Source of the DNA: Propioniferax innocua
GTDB lineage: Bacteria; Actinomycetota; Actinomycetes; Propionibacteriales; Propionibacteriaceae
Assembly (NCBI RefSeq): GCF_006716235.1
Contig: NZ_VFOR01000002.1
Coordinates: forward strand, 558,001 to 622,000
Length of the DNA stretch: 64,000 nucleotides
Reading direction: 5' to 3'
The notes beneath the pieces are model-generated. The model saw only the letters and a program-made list of their open reading frames with translations, was not told the origin of the DNA and did not search any database. Both the position numbers and the translations under genes were made by a program. Every line of letters begins with the position of its first letter. Within the stretch, counting starts at the first letter, position 1. Below, piece by piece: positions 55,722 to 64,000 of this stretch.

Positions 55722-57355
55722 CGACGCGACCTCGGCTTGCGATCCGACGGCTTGGTGACCTTCTCACCGGCCTCCATGAGCTGATCACGACGCTCGGCCG
55801 CGAAGTTGGCGAGGGCGTCGGCCAGCTCGACCGCACCGGGTTGGCCCGCCATCACGTCCACCTGCAGACCGTGCTCTTCACACGTGCGAGCGGTCTGCGG
55901 GCCGATGGCTGCGATGACCGTCTGCGGGTGGGGCTTGCCGGCGATACCCACGAGGTTGCGGACCGTCGAGGACGAGGTGAACACCACCGCGTCGAACTTG
56001 CCGGTCTTGATGGCGCTGCGCGTCGGCGCCGGCGGCGGGGCGGCACGAACCGTCCGGTAAGCGGTGACGTCCTCGACCTCCCAGCCAAGATCCGACAGAC
56101 CGGTCGACAGGGTCTCGGTGGCGATGTCCGCCCGCGGCAGGAGCACCCGGTTGATCGGATCCAACACATCGTCATAGGGCGGCCACTCCGCGGCCAGGCC
56201 GGCGGCGGACTGCTCGCCGGTCGGCACCAGATCCGGGTCGATGCCCCAGTCACGCAGCGCCCGCGCGGTGACCTTGCCCACGGCGGCCACCTTCAGACCG
56301 GAGAACGCGCGGGCGTCGAGACCGTAGGCTTCGAACTTCTCACGCACGGCCTTGACGGCGTTGACCGAGGTGAACGCCACCCATTCGTAGCGGCCCTCCA
56401 CCAGGCCACGGACGGCGCGCTCCATCTGCTGGGGGCTGCGCGGCGGCTCGACCGAAATGGTCGGGACCTCCTCGGAATGGGCCCCATAGGTGCGCAACCG
56501 GTTCGTCATGGGCCCAGCCTGGTCCTTGGTCCGCGGAACCAGGACGCGCCACCCGAACAACGGCTTGGACTCGTACCAGACAAGATCCTCACGCTGCGAA
56601 ACAGCAGGGCCGATGATCACGTGGACCGGCTCCTCGTCGGGAATGTCCTTGTCCGTCAGGAGATCGGCCAACTCGCCCAACGTCGTCTCGAACGTGGACT
56701 GGTCGGTGGAACCACCGTGGATCGTCACCAGTGTCGAATCCTCGGCAGGTCGCCCCGTGCTGAGAGCACCCGCGGCGATCTCGGGAATCAGGCGCGCAGT
56801 GGAGGCGATCACGAGGGTACCGGTGCTGGCCCACTGCGCGGCCCGGGTCTTGGTGATGTTGTCGCCGGTCCGAACGAAGTGGGCACCGGCCTCGGTGAGA
56901 TCGATGCCCGCGTACTCCGGCATCGCGGTGAGGCTCGAGACGCCGGGGACGATCTCGAAGTCGATACCGCCCCGGGCGCAGGCCGCTGCCTCATCGGCGA
57001 CACCCGCGTCGAGGAAGGGGTCACCCGCGACCAGACGCACCACGCGGCCACCGTCGGCAGCGAGCTTGAGCACCGAACGTGCCCGCCCGCTGGGCGGCAG
57101 CGGCTTTCCACTCGCCTGTGCCTCCACGACCCGCACCGGAACCGTGTCGCCCACCGTCACGGCCGGATGATCGAAGATCGCCCGCAGGTTGTCATTGTCG
57201 AGCACGACCGCAGAAGCCTCTGCGATGGCCGAGACCGCCCCCAGGGTGAGCAGGTCGGGATCGCCGGGGCCCGCCCCCACGAAGATCACGCGACCACGAG
57301 CCGCGGGCGTCGACAGCGGGAAGGCCGATTCGGTCGGGGCGGAGTTGGTGCTCAC
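55718..57355 (-). CDS. hemD: Fused uroporphyrinogen-III C-methyltransferase / uroporphyrinogen-III synthase
   Basis: A 545-residue bifunctional protein. Residues 20-265 are a tetrapyrrole methylase (GAGPGDPDLLTLGA, RLVAGDPFLDAG, EIVPGVSSLTAMPEYAGI), as in CobA/SUMT, making precorrin-2 for sirohaem or B12. Residues 275-520 are uroporphyrinogen-III synthase (VLVPRTKDQAGPMTNRL, WVAFTSVNAVKAVREKF, FDAVVFTSSSTVRNLVG). The basic C-terminus follows. A pathway branch point in one protein suits a propionate former that needs both heme and B12. It starts with GTG. Confidence 0.94.
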   Translation of the reverse strand: MSTNSAPTESAFPLSTPAARGRVIFVGAGPGDPDLLTLGAVSAIAEASAVVLDNDNLRAIFDHPAVTVGDTVPVRVVEAQASGKPLPPSGRARSVLKLAADGGRVVRLVAGDPFLDAGVADEAAACARGGIDFEIVPGVSSLTAMPEYAGIDLTEAGAHFVRTGDNITKTRAAQWASTGTLVIASTARLIPEIAAGALSTGRPAEDSTLVTIHGGSTDQSTFETTLGELADLLTDKDIPDEEPVHVIIGPAVSQREDLVWYESKPLFGWRVLVPRTKDQAGPMTNRLRTYGAHSEEVPTISVEPPRSPQQMERAVRGLVEGRYEWVAFTSVNAVKAVREKFEAYGLDARAFSGLKVAAVGKVTARALRDWGIDPDLVPTGEQSAAGLAAEWPPYDDVLDPINRVLLPRADIATETLSTGLSDLGWEVEDVTAYRTVRAAPPPAPTRSAIKTGKFDAVVFTSSSTVRNLVGIAGKPHPQTVIAAIGPQTARTCEEHGLQVDVMAGQPGAVELADALANFAAERRDQLMEAGEKVTKPSDRKPRSRR

Positions 57356-57382
57356 TGGTTCACTCGCGTTCTGCTGTGGGGC

Positions 57383-58363
57383 TTATCGGTGCTCCGGGTC
57401 GGCGGGTGGTCCACCCAACAGACCCAGGGTCGTGTGCGCGAGACTCGCTCCGGACGCCACGGCGTCGGCGAGGGTGCAGCGCCCCTCCGTCTTCACCAAA
57501 GCGTCCGAATCATTGCTCGTCGAGTTCTCTAGATACGTTCTCCCAGCAACAGCGACGAGAGTCAAGTCATCATCGGAATCCGGGTGTGCTATAGGCCGCG
57601 CGTGCACCCCGACCGGCGCCAGACACCCGGCCTCCAGCACGCGCAGGAACTCTCGTTCAGCCTCAACCGCAGCGCGCGTGACCCGATGGTCCAGCGACGC
57701 CACGGCGGCGCGCAGGTCCTCGTCGGCGTCCGCGGCCATCTCCAGGGCCAACGCGCCCTGCCCGGCGGCGGGGACGACGGCGTCGAATCCCAGCGCGGTG
57801 GCCGGGAGCCCCGAAACCTCCGGCTCACCGGACCATCGCCCGAGGCGACGCAGGCCGGCCGCAGCCAACAACGTGGCGTCCACCTGCCCTTCACGGACCA
57901 GACCGATGCGACGATCGACATTGCCGCGGATGGGCACGAACTCCACGTCGATCCCTCGGGAGGCGAAGTGGGCGCTGAGCTGCGTCGCGCGGCGTGGCGA
58001 GCCGGTTCCGATACGCATGCCATCGCGCACTTCGTCCGGGTGCACACCGATCAACACATCGGCGGGATCCTCCCTCTCGGGCACCGCGGTGATCTCCAGA
58101 CCTTCCGCAGGGGCCGTGGGGAGGTCCTTCAGTGAGTGGACCGCGAGATCGATGCCTCCGGTTATCAACGAATGACGCACCGCCTGCGCAAAGACGCCGG
58201 TGCCACCGATCTGCGTCAGATGTCGTCGGTCCACATCACCGGTGGTCGTGACGCCCACGAATTCACAGGTGAAGCCTGCTGCCTCGAGCTGCCTGGCCAC
58301 CGACATGGCCTGGGCCGTGGCCAGCGGCGAGGTACGGGCACCGATACGCAGAGTTCTCATCAT
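57383..58363 (-). CDS. hemC: Porphobilinogen deaminase (hydroxymethylbilane synthase)
   Basis: Polymerises four porphobilinogens to hydroxymethylbilane. 326 residues. RIGARTSPLATAQA starts the fold, HSLKDLPT and GTGSPRRATQL line the active site, and C247 in LEAGCLAPVG carries the dipyrromethane cofactor. The ATG overlaps the hemA stop (ATGA). Confidence 0.97.
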   Translation of the reverse strand: MMRTLRIGARTSPLATAQAMSVARQLEAAGFTCEFVGVTTTGDVDRRHLTQIGGTGVFAQAVRHSLITGGIDLAVHSLKDLPTAPAEGLEITAVPEREDPADVLIGVHPDEVRDGMRIGTGSPRRATQLSAHFASRGIDVEFVPIRGNVDRRIGLVREGQVDATLLAAAGLRRLGRWSGEPEVSGLPATALGFDAVVPAAGQGALALEMAADADEDLRAAVASLDHRVTRAAVEAEREFLRVLEAGCLAPVGVHARPIAHPDSDDDLTLVAVAGRTYLENSTSNDSDALVKTEGRCTLADAVASGASLAHTTLGLLGGPPADPEHR

Positions 58364-59619
58364 GGCTCCCGGACGGCGTCCACGAGCGCCTGATCGAGGG
58401 CGAACAGGTCACGCAGAGCGCGCGCGTAATCGTAATCAGTCGAGGACGCGGCGGCCTTCTTCACGTTGACCGTCGGCTGGTGCAGGAGCTTCTCGATCAC
58501 CCGACGCATGGACTGACGGATCTCCTCGTACTGGGCGTCCTCGAGCCCGGGCAGACGCTGCCGCAGCCGCTGGTGCTCGAGCTCGAGCACGTTGTTGCCC
58601 AAGGAGCGGAGTGCCACGACGGTCGGGGTCACCGCAGCGGCACGACGCAACGCAACGAAGTCGGAGACCTCCTGGCGGACCAACTGGTTGGCCGACTCCA
58701 CCTGGGCCTCGGTGGCCGGGTCGGCATGCTCGCTGACGAGGCGATCGAGATTCATGAGCCGGACGCCCGGGAGCTGTTCCACGTCGACGGAGACATCCGG
58801 GGGGAGCCCGAGGTCGATGATCTCGCGAACAGGCGTGGCCGCGATGTCTTCAGGCATCAGGTGAACACCCAACGCACCGGTGCAGGACATGAGCACGTCG
58901 GTGCTGGCCAGCACGCTGGGCAGCACATCCATCGGCCGGGCCGAACCGCCGACGATCTCCGCCAGACGCTCGGCCTTGGCGAAGGTACGGTTCACCACGG
59001 TGACATCTGCCCCGCGATCAGCCGCGGTGTGCGCGGCGACGGCGGCCATCGACCCCGCCCCGACGACGGTGACCGAACGGCCGGTCAGATCGTCGAGACC
59101 GAGCACATCGGCCGCAGCACTCACGAGCGAACGGCCGGCACTGCCGATCGAGGTCTCGGTCTGCACACGCTTGCCGACGCGGAGAGCCTGCTGGAACAAC
59201 GCATTGAGGGTCGTGCCGATCGTCCCCTCCCCCTGCGCGACGGTCAGGGCCTTGCGCACCTGCCCAAGGATCTGGTGCTCACCGGCGACAGCCGAATCGA
59301 GGCCACCGGCCACCATGAATCCGTGCTGGACGGCAGCCTCCTCATAGAACACCGAGCAGTGATCGGAGAGGTCGCTCTCGGCAAGGCCGGCCATGGCGGC
59401 GAGCTCGGTGACGATGACTTCGAGTCCGCCATGGAACCGCGTCGAGGCCACATAGACCTCGGTGCGGTTGCAGGTGGAGAGGACCAGAGCCTCGGCGATG
59501 AACTCCGACTGTGTCACAGCATCCAACAGCTTGGCCGACTCAGCCGCATCCATGGCAAGTGCCGACAGGATGTGCATCGGTGCCGTGCGGTGCGAAACGC
59601 TCACCACAAGGACATTCAC
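58360..59619 (-). CDS. hemA: Glutamyl-tRNA reductase
   Basis: First committed step of C5 heme synthesis, reducing glutamyl-tRNA to glutamate 1-semialdehyde. 419 residues. The catalytic C50 lies in LVLSTCNRTEVYV, after VSHRTAPM. The Rossmann domain has VTVVGAGSMAAVAAHTA, and AEHQILGQVRKA is the substrate-site signature. The start is GTG at 59619, 6 nt after rex. Confidence 0.97.
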   Translation of the reverse strand: MNVLVVSVSHRTAPMHILSALAMDAAESAKLLDAVTQSEFIAEALVLSTCNRTEVYVASTRFHGGLEVIVTELAAMAGLAESDLSDHCSVFYEEAAVQHGFMVAGGLDSAVAGEHQILGQVRKALTVAQGEGTIGTTLNALFQQALRVGKRVQTETSIGSAGRSLVSAAADVLGLDDLTGRSVTVVGAGSMAAVAAHTAADRGADVTVVNRTFAKAERLAEIVGGSARPMDVLPSVLASTDVLMSCTGALGVHLMPEDIAATPVREIIDLGLPPDVSVDVEQLPGVRLMNLDRLVSEHADPATEAQVESANQLVRQEVSDFVALRRAAAVTPTVVALRSLGNNVLELEHQRLRQRLPGLEDAQYEEIRQSMRRVIEKLLHQPTVNVKKAAASSTDYDYARALRDLFALDQALVDAVREP

Positions 59620-59625
59620 CGGGCG

Positions 59626-60315
59626 TCAACCGCCTTCCATGGGACCCGCGCCGACGCGCAGCTCCTCCGCAACTCGGGGCGCCCCAGAAACCGGAGCCTG
59701 TGCTGTGGGCCGATGATACGCCAAAATCTCCAATTCTGAACCGAGGTCGACCTTGCGAACCGCCACATCGGGCCCGACCACCAGTCGCGTCGGAGCGAAG
59801 TTGAGGAGGCTGCGGATCCCCAGATCGACGAGCAGATCGGCCACCTCCTGCGCGGCCCTCGCCGGCGTGGCGATGATGCCGATCGTCTCAGCCGGAGAGG
59901 TGACCACACCTGGCAGTTCGACCATGGAGCGCACCCCCGGCTCGGCGGGAAGGATGTCGAAGAGTCCTTGGACGCGGAAGCCACGCCCACCGAAGCCGGC
60001 GTGATTGGCGAGCGCCCGCCCCAGGTTCCCCGCTCCGACGATGACGACGGGGACATGCGTGGTATCCCCCATGTGGTGGCGCAGCTGTTCACGGAGATAG
60101 GGCACGTCATAACCGACGCCACGCACGCCGTAGGAACCGAAGTGGGAGAGGTCCTTGCGAAGCTGGGCGGAGTTGACGCCGGAGATCTCGGCCAAGGCAC
60201 TCGAGCTGATCGTGGCGACCCCGTCACGGTGAAGACGATCCAGCGCGGAGCGGTAACCCGCGACCCGGCCGACGACGGCTTCGGGGAGATCGAGCGTCTC
60301 ACCCTCGTCCTTCAC
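59626..60315 (-). CDS. rex: Redox-sensing transcriptional repressor Rex
   Basis: NAD(H)-sensing repressor; high NADH releases it from genes of respiration and fermentation. 229 residues. The winged helix (SSALAEISGVNSAQLRKDLSHFGSYGVRGVGYDV) precedes a Rossmann domain (VPVVIVGAGNLGRALANHAGF) and the domain-swapped helix near the end. GTG at 60315 is chosen because AGGAGG lies 5-7 nt upstream; a longer frame to 60423 is not supported. As in other actinobacteria it heads the heme operon. Confidence 0.95.
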   Translation of the reverse strand: MKDEGETLDLPEAVVGRVAGYRSALDRLHRDGVATISSSALAEISGVNSAQLRKDLSHFGSYGVRGVGYDVPYLREQLRHHMGDTTHVPVVIVGAGNLGRALANHAGFGGRGFRVQGLFDILPAEPGVRSMVELPGVVTSPAETIGIIATPARAAQEVADLLVDLGIRSLLNFAPTRLVVGPDVAVRKVDLGSELEILAYHRPTAQAPVSGAPRVAEELRVGAGPMEGG

Positions 60316-60445
60316 GCACCCCTCCTCGCACCGCAGCCTTCGCACACGGATTCTAGCCAGATCCACCATCGGGTCCATTCCTGAAGCCCCCAGCCGGCGG
60401 GAAGGGACGAGCAGGCGCGCCACTGACCCGCCACCCCGAGGTCAG

Positions 60446-60754
60446 TCAGGGTGTCCGGTCGAGCGCGGCCTTCAGATCTTGCGGATCCAGGCCCCAGTAA
60501 CCCAAGCGCTTCCCGTCCACGAATGTCACCGGGACGTGGTCGGTGTAGGCGGACCGCAGGGTCTCGTCGGCGTCGACATCCTGCGTCTCCCACCGGACGC
60601 CCTTCGCCCCGCAGACCTCCTCGGCTGTCGCAGCCGCTTCCACGCACAGACCACAGCGCTCCCGCACGAGGATGACCACGCGGGACGCGGCATCCACCGG
60701 GGACGGAACAGGCTCGGTGCGGCGTCGACGCCATGGCCAGCGGATCTCACCCAT
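60446..60754 (-). CDS. Glutaredoxin-like protein
   Basis: A 102-residue thioredoxin-fold protein. The CxxC active site is CGLC in VVILVRERCGLCVEAAATAEEVC, and VPVTFVDGKRLGYWGLD carries the cis-proline. The first 25 residues are basic (PWRRRRTEP). In mycobacteria an equivalent lies just before hemA (Rv0508). It could reduce mixed disulfides using mycothiol or NADPH systems. ATG 60754; 7 nt after the acyltransferase gene. Confidence 0.85.
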   Translation of the reverse strand: MGEIRWPWRRRRTEPVPSPVDAASRVVILVRERCGLCVEAAATAEEVCGAKGVRWETQDVDADETLRSAYTDHVPVTFVDGKRLGYWGLDPQDLKAALDRTP

Positions 60755-60761
60755 GTTCCGC

Positions 60762-61820
60762 TCACCCCCAGAAGGGGTGTCGGCGCTCCTCCAGCAGCGC
60801 ATACAGCCGGTTCTGAATCCCCAGACGCACGCGGTCGGTGGTCCGGAAGACCGCCATGGGGTCGTCCGCCGTCCCCTCGGGAAGGTCGGCTGTGACGATC
60901 GGCTCACCGATCTCGATGATCCACTTGACCGGCAGCGGGATCGCCCCGAGCATCCCGAACCACGGGAAGAACGGCGTGACCGGGAAGTACGGGAGCCCCA
61001 GCATGCGGGCCAGCGTCGGCGCCCCCGAGATCAGGGGGTAGATCTCCTCCGACCCCACGATCGCAACAGGGATGATGGGCGCGCCGGCACGGACCGCGGT
61101 GGAGACGAATCCTCCTCGGCCGAACCGCTGCAGCCGATAACGCTCGCCATAGGGCTTGCCCAGGCCTTTGAAGCCTTCGGGGAACACCGACACCAGTTCC
61201 CCCGCCTCGAGGAGGGCGTCGGCGTCCTCCCGGCGGGCGACCGTGGCACCGATCCGGCGGGAGAAGTCGTGCACGTAAGGAGTCTCGAACACGAGCCCGG
61301 CCCCCAGGAGCCGTATGTGGCGACCGGTGTCGCGATGCACCATCGCATGCAGGATCAGAGCGTCCCACGGGAGCGCTCCGGCGTGATTGCTGACCAGCAG
61401 CGCCGCTCCTTCTGCAGGGAGATTCTCGGCCCCACGCACTTCGATGCGGAACCATTTCTCAGCCACGACTCGAAGCAGCGGCATCACGATGCGCTCGGTG
61501 AACTCGGGATCGAAACCGAATTCATCCACCGCGTATTCGCCGGTCAAGCGCGAGCGGGCGAAGTCACGGAGTTCGTCACAGGACCCATCCCAGTCGACCC
61601 CCAACCGGCGAGTCAGCCGGAAGAACTCCTCTTCGGGATCGACTCCCTCGGCGACGCGGATGAGATCTTCCATGAACGGCAGGTCCGCCGCTCCTGAGGA
61701 ACGTGCCCAAGAGGCGAGCTGACGCCCGGCCCCGCGAGCCGCCCCAAGAAACTCACCGACGACGGCCGCCCAGCCCTGGTGCTCGGCCCCCTCACCACCG
61801 GTCATGTTCTCATCAGCCAT
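60762..61820 (-). CDS. PlsC-like phospholipid/glycerol acyltransferase
   Basis: A 352-residue membrane-associated acyltransferase. The catalytic motif is SNHAGALPWDALIL, where His and Asp are separated by six residues rather than the usual four (HX4D). VFPEGFKGLGKPYGERYRLQRFGRGGF is the glycerol-phosphate-binding region and IIPVAIVGSEEIYP the following block. The N-terminal 110 residues are extra. ATG 61820 follows GGAGG and overlaps the epimerase gene by 8 nt. Lysophosphatidate or another acyl acceptor is possible. Confidence 0.86.
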   Translation of the reverse strand: MADENMTGGEGAEHQGWAAVVGEFLGAARGAGRQLASWARSSGAADLPFMEDLIRVAEGVDPEEEFFRLTRRLGVDWDGSCDELRDFARSRLTGEYAVDEFGFDPEFTERIVMPLLRVVAEKWFRIEVRGAENLPAEGAALLVSNHAGALPWDALILHAMVHRDTGRHIRLLGAGLVFETPYVHDFSRRIGATVARREDADALLEAGELVSVFPEGFKGLGKPYGERYRLQRFGRGGFVSTAVRAGAPIIPVAIVGSEEIYPLISGAPTLARMLGLPYFPVTPFFPWFGMLGAIPLPVKWIIEIGEPIVTADLPEGTADDPMAVFRTTDRVRLGIQNRLYALLEERRHPFWG

Positions 61821-62841
61821 CTCGCCTCCGCAGAAAAGTACTGACGGCCGCCCCGAGACCATCGATGGCACGTGTGGCGCGATCGACATTCGCCGCCGAG
61901 AACAGACCGGGCGTGCCGAAGGCCGCGAACTCCTCCACAGTGCGGGCCGATGAGTAGTGCGCGGTGAATCCCGCGGCCTCGAGCCGGGTCACGTCCATGA
62001 CTCGACCATAGGTGACCTCACGAAGCTCACCGGTACCGATACGCGCCCCCGCACGGCGCACACCGCCGGCCTCGATCAACGCAGGAGCCCACGATCGTGC
62101 GACGTCGATATTCGGCCGCCCCATGATGCGAAGCACCCTGGTGAGTGGGAGTGCATCGGCGGCGGCCACGTTGAAGACCCCGGCGACCGATCCCGTCACG
62201 ACGTGCCGACACGCGTCAACGGCGTCGAACGGGTGGAGGAACTGCATCCGCGCATCGAAACCCATGGGTTTGGGCACCACGGGCAGGGAGAGGAAGCGGC
62301 CAAGACGGCTGTCGATCTCAGCCCCGAGGACTGCGGCGAACCGCAGCGTGGTAGTGCAGATATCGGGCCGATGCTCGGAGAGCCCTTTCAGATAGGCCTC
62401 CATCTCAGCGGCATCACGGCCAAAAGGAGACCTGCCGGACCGAGGAAGATCGGATACCTCACTCACGCGCGTCGGCCCGGAGGCCGAGGCTCCGTAGACC
62501 TCACCGGAGCTGATCGCCACGACATGACGCACTGTGGGAAGGGGCTGGCAGACCGCGAACAACCGCATGGAACCCAGAACGTTGAGTTCCTTCCCATGCG
62601 CTCCACTCAGATCATCGCTGAGGGCCGCGTGGACGACAGTGTCCGGCTCCAGCTCCGCCAGTGTTCTTCCGAGCAGAGGGCTACGCAGATCAGCGCGCAC
62701 GAACCGCGCACGCCCAAGATCATGCGTCGGGGGCACCAGATCGATCCCGACGACCTCGAACCCCTCGATACCGGCCAGGGACCGAGCCATCCGGGCAGCG
62801 ATATCCCGCGACACCCCGGTGACCAGGACGACGCGGGACAC
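61813..62841 (-). CDS. NAD-dependent epimerase/dehydratase family protein
   Basis: A 342-residue extended-SDR protein like mycobacterial GalE2 (Rv0501), from the same gene order. The nucleotide loop is VTGVSRDIAARMARSL rather than GxxGxxG, and the expected YxxxK is replaced near FGRDAAEMEAYL. Catalysis like UDP-glucose 4-epimerase is therefore doubtful, and a binding or regulatory role is possible. VVAISSGEVYGA retains the serine strand. It starts with GTG behind AGGG. Confidence 0.82.
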   Translation of the reverse strand: MSRVVLVTGVSRDIAARMARSLAGIEGFEVVGIDLVPPTHDLGRARFVRADLRSPLLGRTLAELEPDTVVHAALSDDLSGAHGKELNVLGSMRLFAVCQPLPTVRHVVAISSGEVYGASASGPTRVSEVSDLPRSGRSPFGRDAAEMEAYLKGLSEHRPDICTTTLRFAAVLGAEIDSRLGRFLSLPVVPKPMGFDARMQFLHPFDAVDACRHVVTGSVAGVFNVAAADALPLTRVLRIMGRPNIDVARSWAPALIEAGGVRRAGARIGTGELREVTYGRVMDVTRLEAAGFTAHYSSARTVEEFAAFGTPGLFSAANVDRATRAIDGLGAAVSTFLRRRDG

Positions 62842-62862
62842 GACAGCTGCCCTGACTATGGC

Positions 62863-62964
62863 TTACTTGCCAGCCTTGCGGCGCTGGATGCGCGTACGCT
62901 TCAGCAGCTTGCGGTGCTTCTTCTTAGCCATGCGCTTGCGGCGCTTCTTGATGACCGAACCCAC
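62863..62964 (-). CDS. Small ribosomal subunit protein bS22 (AURKAIP1/COX24 domain)
   Basis: A 33-residue, extremely basic protein starting at GTG 62964 ([20 protein letters not shown] then [13 protein letters not shown]). It is nearly identical to mycobacterial bS22, which occupies the 30S subunit near the decoding region. About half the residues are Lys or Arg. It stands immediately upstream of the epimerase gene, as Rv0500B does before Rv0501. A -10 TAAAGT lies 50 nt upstream. Confidence 0.93.
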   Translation of the reverse strand: MGSVIKKRRKRMAKKKHRKLLKRTRIQRRKAGK

Positions 62965-63014
62965 AGATCGTGCCTTTCGCGAGTGAATGTGGCCGACTGC
63001 CGACCAAGACCATC

Positions 63015-63044
63015 ACTTTACCGGGACGATCCCCACCGCCACAA
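63015..63044 (-). promoter_or_regulatory. Candidate promoter of the bS22-led block
   Basis: On the minus strand TTGTGG (63044-63039), 18 bp, then TAAAGT (63020-63015). Predicted transcription begins about 45 nt before the bS22 GTG. The -35 box is only moderate. Confidence 0.45.
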
Positions 63045-63060
63045 ACCCGCGCTTCGGCCC

Positions 63061-63086
63061 GGTGCTGTCGCACCGACAACAGCACC
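63061..63086. terminator. Hairpin downstream of the AcuC-like gene
   Basis: GGTGCTGT and ACAGCACC form a perfect 8-bp stem with a 10-nt loop, 23 nt beyond the deacetylase stop and ahead of the bS22 promoter. It is a plausible terminator without a T-run. Confidence 0.5.
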
Positions 63087-63108
63087 GCTCCATCACAGGG
63101 GCCGCACC

Positions 63109-64000
63109 TCAGAAACCCGGGTCCATGCCGAGCTCGGGATACACGGCCCGGCGCGTGGCGATGATCGCCTGATCGAGCCGGGAGGCGGGGTTGAAACCGA
63201 AGTCGATCGTGTCGTGTTCGGTACTGCAGCCGTCGCCCATGCCGGTGGGCGCCGTTCCACCGAACTTCGCGACGTACATCTCGCGCCACTCCTGCGGCGT
63301 CGGCGTCGCCGGGTCGATCGGCTGGCCAGCCACGACACCGAGCAGGTGCGCCCAGGCGCGCCCGACCACCTCGCGGGAATACCCGCCGCCGCCGATCGCC
63401 ACCCAGCGTCCGCACGCGTGGGCGTCAGCGAGATCGGCGACCAGGCGATAGCTCTCGGCCAGACCGTCCAGGCTGAGCCGCAGATCGGTGAGAGGGTCGA
63501 GCCGGTGGGCATCACAGCCGTGCTGAGTGATGATGATCTCCGGGGCGAATGCCTCCAGCACATCGGGAACGACCGCGCCGAAGGCTCGCAGCCAGTCTGC
63601 GTCCTCGGTGATCGCCGGGAGCGCGATGTTCACCGCACTGCCACGGGCTCCAGAACCTCCGGTTTCGGTGGCGAACCCGGTACCGGGGAAGAGATGGATG
63701 GGTGATTCGTGGATGCTGACCGTCATCACCGAAGGGTCGTCATAGAACATCTGCTGGACGCCGTCGCCGTGGTGGGCGTCGATGTCGAGATAGGCGATGC
63801 GCTCGGCACCGCGCTCCTTGAGCCAGGCGATGGCGACCGCGGCATCGTTGTAGACGCAGAAGCCGCTCGCCGCACCCGGCATCGCATGATGCAGGCCGCC
63901 GGCGATGTTGACCGCCCGGTCGGTGCGCCCGGACCACACCAGTTCGGCGGCAGTCACCGTGGCTGCGCAGATCCGCGATGACACCTGATGCATTCCCTCG
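63109..64000 (-). CDS. acuC: AcuC/histone-deacetylase family protein, N-terminus beyond the window
   Basis: The C-terminal 296 residues of a zinc-dependent deacetylase; the frame is open to the right edge. Catalytic and metal residues are visible: GGLHHAMPGAASGFCVYND (two catalytic histidines), YLDIDAHHGDGVQQ (Asp and His zinc ligands) and ITQHGCDAHRLDPL (second Asp). AcuC reverses acetylation of acetyl-CoA synthetase, and that role is inferred. A following hairpin separates it from bS22. Confidence 0.9.
   Translation of the reverse strand, partial: EGMHQVSSRICAATVTAAELVWSGRTDRAVNIAGGLHHAMPGAASGFCVYNDAAVAIAWLKERGAERIAYLDIDAHHGDGVQQMFYDDPSVMTVSIHESPIHLFPGTGFATETGGSGARGSAVNIALPAITEDADWLRAFGAVVPDVLEAFAPEIIITQHGCDAHRLDPLTDLRLSLDGLAESYRLVADLADAHACGRWVAIGGGGYSREVVGRAWAHLLGVVAGQPIDPATPTPQEWREMYVAKFGGTAPTGMGDGCSTEHDTIDFGFNPASRLDQAIIATRRAVYPELGMDPGF

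Noticed and set aside
55649-57532. 627-codon plus-strand frame opposite hemB/hemD
   Set aside because: Composition rich in Arg, Gly and His with no motif; the opposite strand encodes clear tetrapyrrole enzymes.
60316-60445. Possible Rex operator upstream of rex
   Set aside because: No TTGTGA/TCACAA-type symmetric site could be seen.
61957-63705. 582-codon plus-strand frame spanning epimerase, bS22 and acuC
   Set aside because: It crosses three well-supported minus-strand genes and intergenic signals; shadow frame.

Overview
The window is GC-rich, densely coded chromosomal DNA from an actinobacterium, most likely a propionate-forming member of the Propionibacteriaceae. The strongest evidence is a full set of genes for the biotin-dependent methylmalonyl-CoA:pyruvate carboxyltransferase (transcarboxylase 5S, 12S and 1.3S subunits plus a small extra subunit), the defining enzyme of the Wood-Werkman propionate cycle. 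Actinobacterial markers include CarD, SenX3-RegX3, mycothiol enzymes (MshD, mycothione reductase), the 33-residue ribosomal protein bS22, LGFP repeats, GTG starts and probable leaderless promoters. No rRNA, tRNA, CRISPR array, insertion sequence or prophage was seen, and no gene-free stretch exceeds 300 bases.

Layout. 1-5.6 kb: a truncated DUF2207 membrane protein, the isoprenoid genes ispF and ispD separated by a zinc metallopeptidase, carD, and an LpqE-like lipoprotein. 5.6-10.1 kb: prs, the phosphate-sensing pair senX3-regX3 divergent from phoU across a three-unit PHO box, and gpmA. 10.1-16 kb: a short-chain dehydrogenase, a CocE-type hydrolase, a YbjN protein, aspartase (aspA) and a TSUP permease. 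16-19.8 kb: the transcarboxylase operon. 20-29.5 kb: a truncated GvpL/GvpF-like frame, a DUF697 GTPase, cell-wall enzymes (VanY, LGFP-YkuD), a CPBP protease, typA and a SulP transporter. 29.6-34.3 kb: a MerR regulator, a GH65 phosphorylase with beta-phosphoglucomutase, and an asparaginase. 34.4-39.4 kb: YgfZ, nitrobindin, Dtd, MoaD-like, MshD and MutT1-like genes. 39.4-45.9 kb: a DUF2510 protein and the phosphate operon pstS-pstC-pstA-pstB-pstS2. 46-48.6 kb: a GH3 lipoprotein and mycothione reductase. 48.7-63 kb: a long leftward block from bS22 through rex-hemA-hemC-cobA/hemD-hemB-hemL to the System II cytochrome c genes resA-ccdA-resB-ccsB. From memory, the gene order resembles M. tuberculosis Rv0500B-Rv0529. 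The window ends inside an AcuC-like deacetylase.

How the genes work together. Aspartase makes fumarate, and transcarboxylase makes oxaloacetate plus propionyl-CoA; both feed a fumarate-reducing propionate fermentation. Rex, haem synthesis and cytochrome c maturation serve the respiratory side. SenX3-RegX3-PhoU, the PHO boxes and the pst operon form a phosphate regulon.

The least explained element is a 46-base palindrome present twice (5554-5599 and 33305-33350) with the same core and compensating changes in its stem. Identities come from reading translations and recalled family motifs; no database search was run.
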